Origin: Nipponacmea schrenckii
Taxonomy: Eukaryota; Mollusca; Gastropoda; Lottiidae
Direction of reading: 5' to 3'
DNA length: 64,000 bases
Assembly (NCBI GenBank): GCA_030562195.1
Contig: JAUJPP010000006.1
Coordinates: 2,852,001 to 2,916,000 of the forward strand
Shown here: piece after piece, positions 35,370-46,965 of the stretch
Layout: each line of letters starts with the position of its first letter
Numbering within the stretch: position 1 is the stretch's first letter
Position numbers and translations under genes: made by a program
Notes under the pieces: generated by a model
Seen by the model: the letters and a program-made list of their open reading frames with translations, nothing else
Database searches by the model: none
Told to the model about the DNA's origin: nothing

Positions 35370-35480
35370 CTCACCTTAATATTCCGAAAAATCCTCAAAA
35401 ATCGCAGAGAAAAATGTAAGCACGTCTTTTCAGCAATGAAAATATGTAGCTTGTGACGTCATACGATTGTAGTATGTATT
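35370..35480 (-). promoter_or_regulatory. Putative 5' UTR exon and CRE-type site of the small gene, copy 2
   Basis: TGACGTCA at 35454-35461 with the same spacing to the candidate donor (AAG|GTGAGA near 35373) as in copy 1. Part of the duplicated block, so not an independent test of function. Confidence 0.4.
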
Positions 35481-35889
35481 TTAATTATAACGTCATAATA
35501 AAGACAAATTATTCTATTTTTAACTTCTTCCCCCTCCCCTCCCTCTATAAATTTCTGTTTATCATTAATTCATCTGTTTAAGGGAAACGTTGCTGGTATT
35601 GAAGCTACATCCAGTATATTGTTTAGGGGTTAACAATATCTGAGAGTATTCTGATCACCATAGGAGTACCAAATTGAATGGAGGTTAACATTAAAGCTTG
35701 GTGCCGGAATAGAGCGATGTCGGCCATTACCATTTCGGAGAGTTTAACCTGTGAATACCTGGATGTTTCGTTTGCTTACAATAGACGTTCATCTATAAAC
35801 AAACTAAGTTCTTATTTAAACCCCCTTTAACGTGAAGAGAATAGTGTTTATTTGTATAATTTAATGGAATATAAAGAGATCCATTTAAG
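35481..35889. other. Non-coding spacer before the third (ATT)n tract
   Basis: Duplicate of 18750-19236 with small indels. No gene seen. Confidence 0.6.
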
Positions 35890-35920
35890 GTGCGTTATTT
35901 ATTATTATTATTATTTATTA

Positions 35921-36004
<84 letters not shown>

Positions 36005-36082
36005 TATTATTTATTATTTATTATTTATTTATTATTTATTTTTATTTATTTTTATTTATTTTTATTTTTTATTTATTATTTA

Positions 36083-36128
<46 letters not shown>

Positions 36129-36143
36129 TTATTATTATTATTA
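35890..36143. repeat. (ATT)n microsatellite, third block
   Basis: About 250 bp of ATT/ATTT units ending at the shared edge 'aacaatattgatataacgc'. Shortest of the three equivalent tracts. Confidence 0.95.
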
Positions 36144-36913
36144 ACAATATTGATATAACGCAAATGTAATTAAAATTACTCTAAGATCTTCAGAATCTGA
36201 AACATAGTTGCAAATAATATAGATATAAATAACCATTAATTTTCGTTTGATATCCGTAAACCATTTCCTTTTCTGACCTAATACTGTTTGACTCTGAAGT
36301 ACAGTTTTCCGCCAGCACGGTAAGACACCTAGGGTTATACCTCTCACTAGGTACCCCAGGACATTTACGGTGTCATTAAGTCAATTATCAGATTGTCAAT
36401 CAAATAATTCCATTCGAGAACAATATTCCTGATACTCCAGAAACGGTAAAACTCATGCTGTCATATACATATCGGATCTCCTTCCAACAGTCCCAGCGTC
36501 TGGACCGAGTGAGATAGTGTGTTTGTGAGGGGTGAAAATATGTTGGCTTTTGGGAAGGGATGATTTAGGAATGTGCTTATGTCATGGAGTATAGAAAAAA
36601 TAAATAGTTAAACCTTTGTACAATCTAAACACATATTGTTATAAATTTACAATTGTTATACGTCACCTAGATAATGTTTTTAATTTAAAACGAAAAAATG
36701 AATTATGTCGTATGTGAGCTACCGTATCAAGATAAGGTTTGGTGCATAGAAATGGGCGTTACATGTCAATCGATAGATAAATAGCACTAAATGTTCCAAA
36801 ACCACCACGATCTTCAAAAACTGAATTCTACAAAAGTTGGTCACACCCCTAGAAATAAACTTGGAGTCTCAGAGAAAGGTTATTATGAAAGTTAACACGC
36901 CTCTACAGAATTT
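36144..36913. other. 3' flank of sulfotransferase copy 3
   Basis: Nearly identical to 2464-3210, with the inverted-homology element (about 36460-36690). No gene seen. Confidence 0.6.
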
Positions 36914-38027
36914 TTAAGTTACTTTTAGTTTATTATGTGTGAGGTAATATTTTTTAATCTCAGCCATAATCGGTCTTTCTGCCTTCATCATGAATTCACA
37001 CATAGCACGATCTATAGTTATATCTCCACTCCATTCGGTTGCTTTTAATATCGTCTTCTTTTCCTGTGGTTCTTTTTGGGTACAAAAATCGCTCATGGTT
37101 TTTCGTAGATTACGAAAAAAATCATTTCCTTGGTAAATAACTTTTTGCCAGAAAACTTTATAAAAATGATTATATAGTACATAGTCTGCTTGGCTCCACT
37201 GACGAAACCTTTCACGATCCATTGTAGTTACATTGAACTTATTTCTATATTTTGAATATACGTTACTTGGCAAATACAAAACATCCTCCAAATTCCAGTT
37301 TAGAGTTCTTTTCAACAAAACCATAGATTCGTCGTAATACTCGGCAATTAAAACCAAATTATAATCGTTGGAAATATTTTTCACAAATTCATCTATGAGG
37401 GTTATGTTTGACAAAGCCTCCCTTTTAATACCCAGATCGATGCTCATTCTACTATGTGTAAATGAATCAGTAAATCTTTGAGGATCATATTTCTGAGGAT
37501 TTTCCAGATATGTGGAGATAGGCGAACTTCCACTAATGTTCGTTAAATATCTATGTTGATAGATATCTCTATAGTACAAAAAACTAGAAGTAAACTGATC
37601 AAATGGTTCACGTAAAATGGCCACATATTTAGTATCAGAGGGGAAATATTTAGAAATGACCTGTCGATCATAGATCACGTGATTACACAAGATATCATAT
37701 GTACCATTTTTAGAAGGAAGAATATTTTTGCTAGTTATGGATCCGTCTTCACTGATACGATTATAATCTGTTGGTAGCATAATGTTGAGATTCCGCTTCA
37801 AAGCAAACCTTAACATGACATTCATGGTGGTCGTACTCGCTGCTTTGTGTACTTTGATAAAAACAATGTGTTGACACTCCGTATTACACAATGGTTGGGG
37901 ACATCCTTGTTTGGAAGTGTTTTCGGCCTTGTAAAGTAAGGTATAGTTCATCGTGTTGATAAAGTCTCTACTGGTGAACATGGCCAAGGACAATAATCCC
38001 AATAACGCTAGTATTTTGCAGTATTTT
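36914..38027 (-). CDS. Galactose-3-O-sulfotransferase-like protein, copy 3 (last exon, 5' partial)
   Basis: Nearly the same protein as copy 1, with the PAPS-binding motifs FIKVHKAASTTTMNVMLRFA and VAILREPFDQFTSSF intact and the C-terminal RFRQWSQADYVLYNHF block. The exon begins after the acceptor CTGTATTTCAG (first base 38027), with the anchor ILALLGLLSLAMFTSRDF; as in copy 1, an upstream exon must provide the start. Two in-frame losses are private to this copy: 16 residues after CP, removing the cysteine-rich ECNSCVDH insert, and six residues (HEVRTF) in the C-terminal part, whose deleted DNA is flanked by a short 'gaaa' repeat. Stop TAA at 36914. Probably a functional enzyme, but loss of two stem cysteines could alter dimerisation or retention (inference). 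Confidence 0.88.
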
Positions 38028-39760
38028 CTGAAATACAGTAATAATATACAGTACGATCAATATTTGGAGATTTTCAACTATAGAACATTAGTGTATATTT
38101 TACAATGTTACAAAAAAAAAATGAAAATTATGCTTACTGCCCATTTTAAACAGATTTTTTGTGAATATATTTCGACAATATTTTTCAAACGAGTATCTTT
38201 AAAGGTATAATACGTCTTGAAATACACTCGTCCTGTGGTTAATATTTGTGTTTAATATTGACTATTGGTTAAACATGTATGTATCCCACACTTTATCAAT
38301 TTTCAAAAATCGACAATAAAACTATTAAAATGAGCAAGCGATTAATCTGTTCTGTTTGAGAGAAGGCGTGACTTGGTAATCAACTCTACAACAGGAACAA
38401 AATCAACATCCCATCCATTTACCAACGGGCTATGACAAATATTCTCCGGAATACGAGCAAATATTCTCAGTGATTACAATTCAAATTGTGTCAGTGTTGG
38501 AGTGTTCATTCTTAATCATACGAATTGCCTTTTCTGTCTTTTCCGTGAATTTACATATTGTACATTCTCTGACAATGTCAAGAGTAGAGGTCAAGGACGC
38601 GGGAAAATCCTATGTTCGAGTTACTTCCCTTTATAATTACAACAGATTTCCTAGTTTCTCAGTTTGAAAATAGCTAATGGAAATATTAAGCGTTTTATCA
38701 TTAACTTCTCGATTTTGTAGATTTATCAGATTTTGGAGGAATTTTAATGTAAGACCTATTATACCTTTATAAAATTTAAAATGAAAATATAAATGTACAA
38801 ATATACTTTAGTAATCTTGGCGATAAATATAACTGAGACAGCCAGACTTTTCCCATGACAACATTTAACTCATAGACCTGAAAATAAGACAAAAATGGAT
38901 AATTAAAGTTCCACTCGGCGCTCCTCGGCTGTTTCCGTTAAGTTGAAAATATAGAAAACTGACGTAACTTTAAGGTAGATCGTTTAGGACGAACCTAGTT
39001 GACAATTGTCTAATAACCAAACCTTAAATATTTGCAAGTATGCATAGCCAAACATCAAATCTTTCCATAACACTGGTAAAGCTTAATCTCACATGAAAAG
39101 AGCGTGAAGCATTTAATTTAGTTACTTAAGAAAGACGATAGCATAGTTATTTTATTAGTTATTAAAAATAGCAATGGCAATCGTAATACGCCCACATTTA
39201 TAATAGCAGCCAATTTCACACATCTCGACTTGTCTAAGATGATAAAACCTAACGGCTACAATTAGTAATCCCTGATTCCTTCAAAATAAAAATTATACAA
39301 GATTTTTTGTGTATCACCATTTGGCTCTCATACTGGTATAGATAAACTTTACGATATAGTTAGGCGTCGATATTTTTGGAAAAATATGTACAAGAACTGG
39401 TTAATTGTATTAACGATGTTAAATGTACTACTAGGAGATATATTTTTTCTGTTGCTGATCATTTTAGTTCCAAGGTCAAACTGTTTGCTCTGCCTAATAA
39501 GTCGACAGAGACGAGGGACATTGTAAATCTATAAAAATATATGAAATTTTGAATCAAGCGCAAAGCATAGCCTATACAAACTATTCACAATTGGTTCGAA
39601 ATCTATCAGCACATTCGATTTTCAATCAGATATATTATGTTTGGTCTTTATGACGTCACTATAGTAACGGTTTTTAATATTATCAACAGCAGTTTGTCAA
39701 TGGTGACGTCATCAAACGCCTAGGTTTGGTGAAATTACAGTTACCATAAAGTAAAGAAAG
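38028..39760. other. 5' flank of sulfotransferase copy 3
   Basis: Duplicate of 4373-6104 with scattered substitutions and a ~35-bp difference near 39.21 kb. Should contain the upstream exon and promoter; neither could be pinned down. TGACGTCA-type sites near 39652 and 39703 are shared with the first block. Confidence 0.55.
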
Positions 39761-40775
39761 AAAGAAACAACTATATTTTACAAGGATAACAACTCTTGGC
39801 ATTTATCTTGCCCGGATTATACAGCTGGGTGGTTGGAATTATGAGTGATGATGACTTATTCAAGGTCATCGAATTTTCACACACCGATCGAGATTAGAAC
39901 CCACGCCCGACATTTTCAACGTATCCAAGCAAATGACATCATGACGAACCAACGCTCTAACCGCTGTGCTATAGAACCAACGCTCTAACCGCTGTGCTAT
40001 AGAACCAACGCGCTAACCGCTGTGCTATAGAACCAACCCTCTAACCGCTGTGCTATAGAACCAAGCCCTCTAACCGCTGTGCTATAGAACCAACCTCTAA
40101 CCGCTGTGCTCAAGAACCAACGCTCTAACCGCTGTGCTATAGAACCAACCCTCTAACCGCTGTGCTATAGAACCAACGCTCTAACCGCTGTGCTATAGAA
40201 CCAACCCTCTAACCCTGTGCTATAGAACCAACGCTCTAACCGCTGTGCTATAGACCCACCCTCTAACCGGATAACTCTAACCAGCTGTGCTATAGAACCA
40301 AGGCTCTAACCCCTGATGCTATAGAACCAACGCTCTAACGCTGTGCTATAGAACCAACCCTCTAACCGCTGTGCTATAGAACCAACGCGCTAACCGCTGT
40401 GCTATAGAACCAACGCTCTAACCGCTGTGCTATAGAACCAATGCGCTAACCGCTGTGCTATAGAACCAACCCTCTAACCGCTATGCTATAGAACCAACCC
40501 TCTAACCGCTGTGCTATAGAACCAACCCTCTAACCACTGTGCTAAAGAACCAACGCTCTAACCGCTTTGCTATAGAACCAACGCTCTAACCGCTGTGCTA
40601 TAGAACCAACCCTCTAACGTTGTGCTATAGAACCAACGCTCTAACCGCTGTGCTATAGAACCAACCCTCTTACCGCTGTGCTATAGAACCAACGCTCTAA
40701 CCGCTGTGCTTTAAAACCAACCCTCTAACCGCTGTGCTATAGAACCGACGCTCTAACCACTGTGCTATGCTGATG
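39761..40775 (-). repeat. tRNA-SINE / 28-bp A-box array, third-block copy
   Basis: One SINE body (about 39785-39945) followed by about 29 units of the 28-bp A-box repeat. Near 40268 the sequence 'ccggataactct' (the start of a second SINE body) jumps straight back into 28-bp units, so one or more bodies present in the 6-7.8 kb copy were lost here by recombination. Several units are shortened by 1-2 bp. Confidence 0.85.
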
Positions 40776-40986
40776 CTAACAATGCCCACGATACACATAA
40801 GAAAATCTCTTTGTTCTATCATTTGGAGTAATTAATTCTTGGTTTGGCAAAATCTAAACCTTCTGTATTTGAATTAAAAGTGAGTTACCTTGGCAAAGAA
40901 TAAAATCCGAACATTGTGTGCACAGATTGTAATCAAATAAGTTATACTAGATGAAATCGATTGTTTGTTGCATAAATCTATATAAA

Positions 40987-41236
40987 CCATATCATCTTGA
41001 CAGTTAATATGTCGTTTTTGCACTCTTTTTAAAATCTTTCTTGTAAAAGATAGCATGTGTTTCAGAACATTAAATAACGGAGCTCAATCTTGTTTAAAGT
41101 AACTTATCTCACTGTTAAATATTCTTTAAACAAGATTGAGTTCCGTTATTTAATGTTCTGAAACACATGCTATCTTTTACGAGAAAGATTTTAAAAAGAG
41201 TGCAAAAACGACATATTAACTGTCAAGATGATATGG
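40987..41236. repeat. ~112-bp near-perfect palindrome with a ~25-bp spacer
   Basis: The left arm 'ccatatcatcttgacagtta' to 'caatcttgtttaaag' and right arm 'ctttaaacaagattgag' to 'gtcaagatgatatgg' are reverse complements with only a few mismatches. It could form a strong hairpin. In the first block only one arm and a reversed spacer remain (7791-7945). Confidence 0.85.
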
Positions 41237-41417
41237 TGAAAAAAACGATACAGAAATAAGATAAAAGATAAACCTATTTCGCTTATCGTCCCCGTTACAA
41301 ATAACCACAACGGCAACAAAACAAGATGAAATTAATATACACTAATATATGTTAAAGAAAGAAAACGGAATCAGATATAGAACGGAGATTGAAGTGTATC
41401 GAACAATCGAACGTGCT

Positions 41418-41974
41418 ATTTTTAGAAATCCTCTTTCTCCCTTCCTTTTGGGTTTTTTGCATGTCTATTTTTGACTAATTTTTGGTCCAGATTTGGAATT
41501 TGTATTTGAAATTGCATTTTCTTTCAGAATTTCTGAGATAATGAGAAATTTATTTGGCGGACGGTTATTTCTAAAAAAGTGGTTTTGTGTGTATTGAAAG
41601 TCAAGCGGATGTTGATAAAAGGTAGTGGTTTACTTTCATTTTGTTCATATGTTATGAAACGTGCCTTTGCCGAGATCTTTTATGCCGAGTTCTTTTTTCA
41701 GTGAAAAGACATCTTGAAAATTTTTCTTTATTGGGAGCAATTATGAAGAAGTATAATTTGAAAGCTAACAGTTTTATCGAAAATATCAAGATGTTAAAGA
41801 TTCTTTACAGACTTTGCTTTCTGTTAATGTATATATTTTTGTAGGTTGGCAAATTGTCTTGTTGTTTGGATTTGACATTCACAGGCCCATTATGCTACTG
41901 TCGTTGCACTTTTAAGTCAGTATTTTGCGTTGCATGTGACTGGTTTGTTGTAGGAATTATATAGAATTAATTCT
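41418..41974 (+). repeat. 'R' flank sequence, third-block copy
   Basis: Uninterrupted copy of the sequence at 10.43-10.96 kb, with small indels ('tttatgccgagttcttt'). Leads directly into the 40-bp satellite. Confidence 0.65.
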
Positions 41975-42449
41975 AGGCATTTTACACGTGAATTAGAACA
42001 GTTTATATTCATTGAGGTATTGTACCCCTGAATCAGAACAGTTTATATTCATTGTGGTATTGTACACCTGAATCAGAACAGTTTATATTCATTGAGGCAT
42101 TGTACACCTGAATCAGAACAGTTTATATTCATTGAGGCATTGTACACCTGAATCAGAAGAGTTTATATTCATTGTGGTATTGTACACGTGAATTAGAACA
42201 GTTTATATTCATTGAGGCATTGTACACCTGAATCAGAACAGTTTATATATCAGAACAGTTTGTATTCATTATAGTATTGTACACCCGAATCAGAACAGTT
42301 TATATTCATTGAGGTATTGTACACCTGAATCAGAACAGTTTATATTCATTGAGGTATTGTACACCTGAATCAGAACAGTTTATATTCATTGAGGAATTAT
42401 ACACCTGAATCAGAACAGTTTATATTCATTGATGTATTGTACACCTTAA
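41975..42449 (+). repeat. 40-bp satellite, left of a MITE
   Basis: About 11 units, one shortened near 42250. Interrupted at a 'ccttaatcag' unit by a transposon at 42450. Confidence 0.95.
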
Positions 42450-42938
42450 AGGGGCCCAGGCTTGATTTATAGGGGTCTCTTTGGGCCTTTGTTACATTTA
42501 AACAGTCCTCAGAAATACTCAAGCTCTAAGAAAATCGCAAAATACCTTGAAATATACCTCAAACAAAAAATTTCACTTTTCATTTTTTTTCCGTGCTGTA
42601 CGCGGCTGGTCTCCAGTCAGTCTGAAAATTGTGTGTCCTGTTGACAAAGTCTACAATTGAAAATGCGTTGTAGTCTATTTATATAGATGACCGCTATTGC
42701 ACGACGGGAAGGATAACTCTTTGACTATCAAGACGAACCGTTTTCCAATATGGCGGGACGTTCGTAATTTCTTACGGCATTATGATTTTTCAAACACGGA
42801 TAATTATGGATACACATGGATTTAAAGGCTCAAATTTCAAAGGTAAGCTCTGTAGACTATTTCTGATTAGCTAACCAAAAGATTTCATGTGTTGAGGCTG
42901 TCGGATGATTGTCCGAAACAAATGAAGCCTGGTCCACT
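42450..42938. mobile_element. 489-bp MITE with TTAA target duplication
   Basis: Inverted ends AGGGGCCCAGGCTT and (reverse complement) AGTGGACCAGGCTT are flanked by TTAA on both sides (42446-42449 and 42939-42942). Removing the element and one TTAA restores a normal satellite unit ('gtacaccttaatcagaac'), so the ends are exact. TTAA targets are used by piggyBac- and Kolobok-type transposases; the AGGG ends do not by themselves decide between them. No transposase inside; the 60-codon frame is not meaningful. Confidence 0.88.
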
Positions 42939-43425
42939 TTAATCAGAACAGTTTATATTCATTGAAGTATTGTACACTTTAATCATAACAGTTTATATTT
43001 ATTGAGGTATTGTACACCTGAATCAGAACAGTTTATATTCATTGAGGTATTGTACACCTTAATCAGAACAGTTTATATTCATTGAAGTATTGTACACCTT
43101 AATCAGAACAGTTTATATTCATTGAGGTATTGTACACCTGAATCAGAACAGTTTATATTTATTGAGGTATTGTACACCTTAATCAGAACAGTTTATATTT
43201 ATTGAGGTATTGTACACCTGAATCAGAACAGTTTATATTCATTGAGGCATTGTACACCTGAATCAGAACAGTTTATATTTATAATTGACGTAGCTTATAT
43301 CTTGTACACCTGAATCAGAACAGTTTATATTTATTGAGGCATTGTACACCTGAATCAGAACAGTTTATATTTATTGAGGTATTGTACACCTCAATCAGAA
43401 CAGTTTATATTCATAAGGGACGTAG
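42939..43425 (+). repeat. 40-bp satellite, last array
   Basis: About 11 units rich in 'ccttaatcag' variants, with a disrupted unit at about 43282 ('ttgacgtagcttatatctt') that repeats the array's right-hand edge (43415-43437, 'ggacgtagctcatatctt'). This marks the end of the duplicated tract. Confidence 0.92.
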
Positions 43426-44761
43426 CTCATATCTTTAAAACTTGACCAGGTCACAAAGCAGTGAAATAGACTTAGATACGGCAATGTAATTTTGGTTTAT
43501 GTCCGTATACCATAAGATTTTCTACTGTATCTGTGTATCCTTATAATAAAAAGCTGTTTGGAGATTGTAAATTTCCTTTAAATAAAATAAAATAAATAAC
43601 AAGTGAAGATAATTCAGAAGATGACAGAGTTGTAACCTGATCCATTCACTATTTGTATCTATTAATATGTTTGGCACAGATCAGTTACTGTTATACTATC
43701 CACCTCTGGTGTTGGCCGTATAGAGAGATATAAGTATAGTACTAGTCAGAGTTAAGAGGATTTGGAGTTAACCGCTGTTCTGACCAGACATGCCAAAATG
43801 TAGCATAGGATTGAGCAGAGGATCGATATGATTTTGTAGTATTAAAAGTGTTCCTTAATGTTTTAAATATATCTATAGATGTCCATGTGTTTTGTTTAGT
43901 AAAGATGATGCACATGGTAACCGTAAGAAACGTTATAGAGTTTTTAATATACCCGCAAAGAACGACAAGCATATTATACCCTAAGTTATATACGATACAA
44001 AATGTGAGATCCAACTAATCACTCGATCAAATTTGCAACTAATAACACCCGAATAACGTTTTCTGGCAAAGGGGTGCAAGTCTTCAAACGTGGCCAGTTT
44101 AACTGGCGACCATTTAGCTATAGGTTGATAAGCCTTGTGAAGTGACGGGATTATATATATAATATCCCTGGGTTATTATAGAGATGGGATTTGATGAAGT
44201 TACATTACATTCATTAGCTCAATAAGTGACGAAGAGTAGATCGTAAAGCTCTATTCATTTCTAATTTGTTTTTCTACCTGATGATTTCATAAACATAGGT
44301 CAAAACTTCTTTGACTCGTGCATAATACGAAATAATATACTAGTATTACAAAATATTGGATTGGTTATTAAATTGAACGATATTGTTTTAAGCCGTTTAT
44401 ATCATTTAAAAGAGAATCAAGAGTACATTCTGATTATGAAAACCTCATTGAAGTGGGATAGAAACATCAGAGATTAAATTTGAACAACGACCAACAATAA
44501 ATTTCAAAATACTGTTCCCAAATTTTAGATAACAGATTAACAAAGTTAAATCGCATCCAGTTTAAATGCAAATGTTTATATTTCATTGCGTCCACAATCT
44601 GGCTACATAGTTATGTATCTCTAGTTGTAGGTCGAACATTATGCCACCAATCGAATCCATCGTTCAATAAAAGATTTAATAGTGGAAGGAATTAATTGTA
44701 TATCGTCATTCTGTTTAACTTTTAACTTGTTATCCACAATCTGACGATTAATGAAACGATT
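43426..44761. other. Single-copy intergenic DNA
   Basis: AT-rich sequence between the satellite and the ATP-grasp gene. It must hold the 3' UTR of the minus-strand gene that stops at 44762. I see no gene; frames of up to 90 codons lack any recognisable pattern. Confidence 0.5.
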
Positions 44762-46081
44762 TCAAAATTGACGATGATCAGAGATCTGTTTTAACAACTG
44801 ATTGGTTATTCTAGACGATTGTTGTTTCAATTCTTCACAAGAATCGGCTATCAGATGACAGTTGCAAATTATTCTACCATATTTATTATAATCTTGTTTC
44901 ACGTAATCATCTTCATCAATATATAAATACACTGAAAACTTTCCGCCATATTCTTTTTTCAGAAGGGGAATCTGTGAAAACACCATGATGTCTGTTGCTG
45001 GACCGGAAGCACATGTTTTTATCATAAATGATCCATAAAAGTCTCGTGTTGTTAAAATCGGGCGCTGGATTTCATTATTCTGTCCCAGAGCCACTGATAA
45101 AGCTGCCTGGAAACTGTTTGGTTGGTTCATGAAATCACAAAAATGATAAAGTGTTGTGGAAATTCTTTTATTTATCTCGACAAGTTCGACGTCGACCTTC
45201 CCTGTTTCTGGATCAGTTGTCACCCAAAGATCGACATTAAAAAACACAGATCTAAGATTTAAATTAGAACAAAACTGTTGAATCAATTTTTCAACATCAT
45301 CCAAAACGTCTGGGGGGGTTGTTGACGGAGTATAACGGAGAAAATCACAAGGTACAGGTTTAGAATAACTCAAACCGTCATAGTGTTGCCAGAGGTGAAA
45401 GGCGCCATCTTGGTCTACCCATCCCTCAGTCGCCATCATTTTGCTTTCTGCCACAAATTCCTCGACTAAAACAACATTTTTTATACTAAGAGGGAACTTC
45501 TTAATATCTAGATATTTTAGAAACATCGATTTGAACATACTCTGGACTGGTTTTGAAGACTGTTTGATTTTAGAAATAGCTTGGATCATCTCATCCTCGT
45601 TTCTGACAACAAATTGTCCGTAACCACCAGCAAAAAATGGCGGCTTGACATAAGCGGGATACTTTATTTTTATTCTCCAATCCTCATTATCAATATCGGC
45701 AGCAAAATACCAAAATTTATAATCTAACTTGGAGAATATTTTGGTGTAATATTTGTGGTAACAAATAAAACTGGACTCTATCTTACATCCTGGTAAACCG
45801 GTTTTTTCTTGGACTATTCCAGCAATCATTGTACCAAGATCACAATTTCCTATCACCAAATCAATCTTCTGCTCCTTGACATATCTGATGACCTTTTCTA
45901 TATAACCCACTATATCAAAATCTAAATCCTCGACAGTATCTATGGCCAGAAACCATCCCGGTAAAGTATCCCCTTTGTCAATCAGATGGTGGAACTGATA
46001 GTTGGTGGTTCCAAGATCTTTACGTAAGTCTCTAGTCTGTTCTTCTGTCCTCAACACAAACAAAATCTGAATTCGTCTCAT
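44762..46081 (-). CDS. ATP-grasp-fold ligase-like protein A (439 aa, coding part in one exon)
   Basis: Looks like an ATP-grasp enzyme, the superfamily that uses ATP to join a carboxylate to an amine or similar nucleophile through an acyl-phosphate. Seen: a Rossmann-like N-terminal part (residues 1-90, starting MRRIQILFVLRT), the linker TGLPG (94-98), lysines in ICYHKYYTK (106-114) and YPAYVKPPFFAGGYGQFVV (141-159) placed like the two ATP-binding lysines and glycine loop, VVLVEEFV (203-210) at the adenine-contact strand, and FFNVDLWV (280-287) with VELVEINKR (298-306) at the Mg-binding E-x-N-x-R site. I chose ATG 46081 because it lines up with the start of copy B. An acceptor TTTATTTATTTAG lies 29 nt upstream, so a 5' UTR exon is likely. 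Substrate unknown; carnosine-synthase-like or biotin-carboxylase-like relatives are conceivable but not shown. Confidence 0.82.
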   Translation of the reverse strand: MRRIQILFVLRTEEQTRDLRKDLGTTNYQFHHLIDKGDTLPGWFLAIDTVEDLDFDIVGYIEKVIRYVKEQKIDLVIGNCDLGTMIAGIVQEKTGLPGCKIESSFICYHKYYTKIFSKLDYKFWYFAADIDNEDWRIKIKYPAYVKPPFFAGGYGQFVVRNEDEMIQAISKIKQSSKPVQSMFKSMFLKYLDIKKFPLSIKNVVLVEEFVAESKMMATEGWVDQDGAFHLWQHYDGLSYSKPVPCDFLRYTPSTTPPDVLDDVEKLIQQFCSNLNLRSVFFNVDLWVTTDPETGKVDVELVEINKRISTTLYHFCDFMNQPNSFQAALSVALGQNNEIQRPILTTRDFYGSFMIKTCASGPATDIMVFSQIPLLKKEYGGKFSVYLYIDEDDYVKQDYNKYGRIICNCHLIADSCEELKQQSSRITNQLLKQISDHRQF

Positions 46082-46844
46082 TTTCTTCAGATTCAAATTT
46101 TTGAATTATTCTAAATAAATAAAAAAGAAAACTAATTAACCATCTAATCATGTTGATGTTCATTTGAAATATTCATGTTCATTATGGACTATTTAGCCGT
46201 TAAGATGCTGTTTAAATTTGTGCGAAATGTCATCGACATGATTCCAGACCTTCTTACTATACAGTCACTAATTTTCAAGCTGAGTTCGCCAAGGATTTTA
46301 ATATCAATAGAATGTCATCCGTGCCGTTTTTGAAAATCTAACAAATCTATATAGTTTCTATTGCTCATGAAGAGAATGCATGTGGAAATAGTTATATTTA
46401 TTGTCAGTGGAAATAACTTAACATCGAATCTGTGGCTACTTGTTGTGATATTTTTATATGCACATCCCTTAACCGAAACCTGAATTGTCCAGACGAATAT
46501 AAGCGTAGTTATAATACATCGTAATAAGGGTGGGATATAAATAGTTTGATCGCATCGTAATTACCACTACATCTGTCTTTTAAAGTCTATGTACATAGAG
46601 ATAAATAATTTGGTATCAGATAAACATTCCAATTCAATCGATCTTCAACAATTCTGTGAACATCTGTGTGTTGGTGAAGGTTTATTAAACTCTCACCTAC
46701 TGAGGTAACTTCGTAACTTGATTGAAAATTGCTTTCATTTTATGCCTCTGTGAGTAAATGTTAAGCATTTCTTTCGTAAAGTTTGAGCGGTGTATACTTT
46801 AGACAAAGTTTAGAATAGATACGAGCGCTGCAAACTGGCAAAAT

Positions 46845-46965
46845 TTTTACAAGATTTTACAAATTCAGTTAACAAAGATCCTGTCTACAAGCTGGTCGTA
46901 GGTCAAACCTCTTGTTCTTTCCTGGATTGTCCGAACCTATTTGCAGCTGGGTCGACCGAGATAAC
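46845..46965 (-). mobile_element. SINE fragment (same family as 51.6 and 61.5 kb)
   Basis: 'gatcctgtctacaagctggt', 'ggtcaaacctcttg' and 'tttgcagctgggtcgac' match the 3' half of the SINE at 51.64-51.92 kb in the same orientation. The tRNA-like head is missing. Confidence 0.75.
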
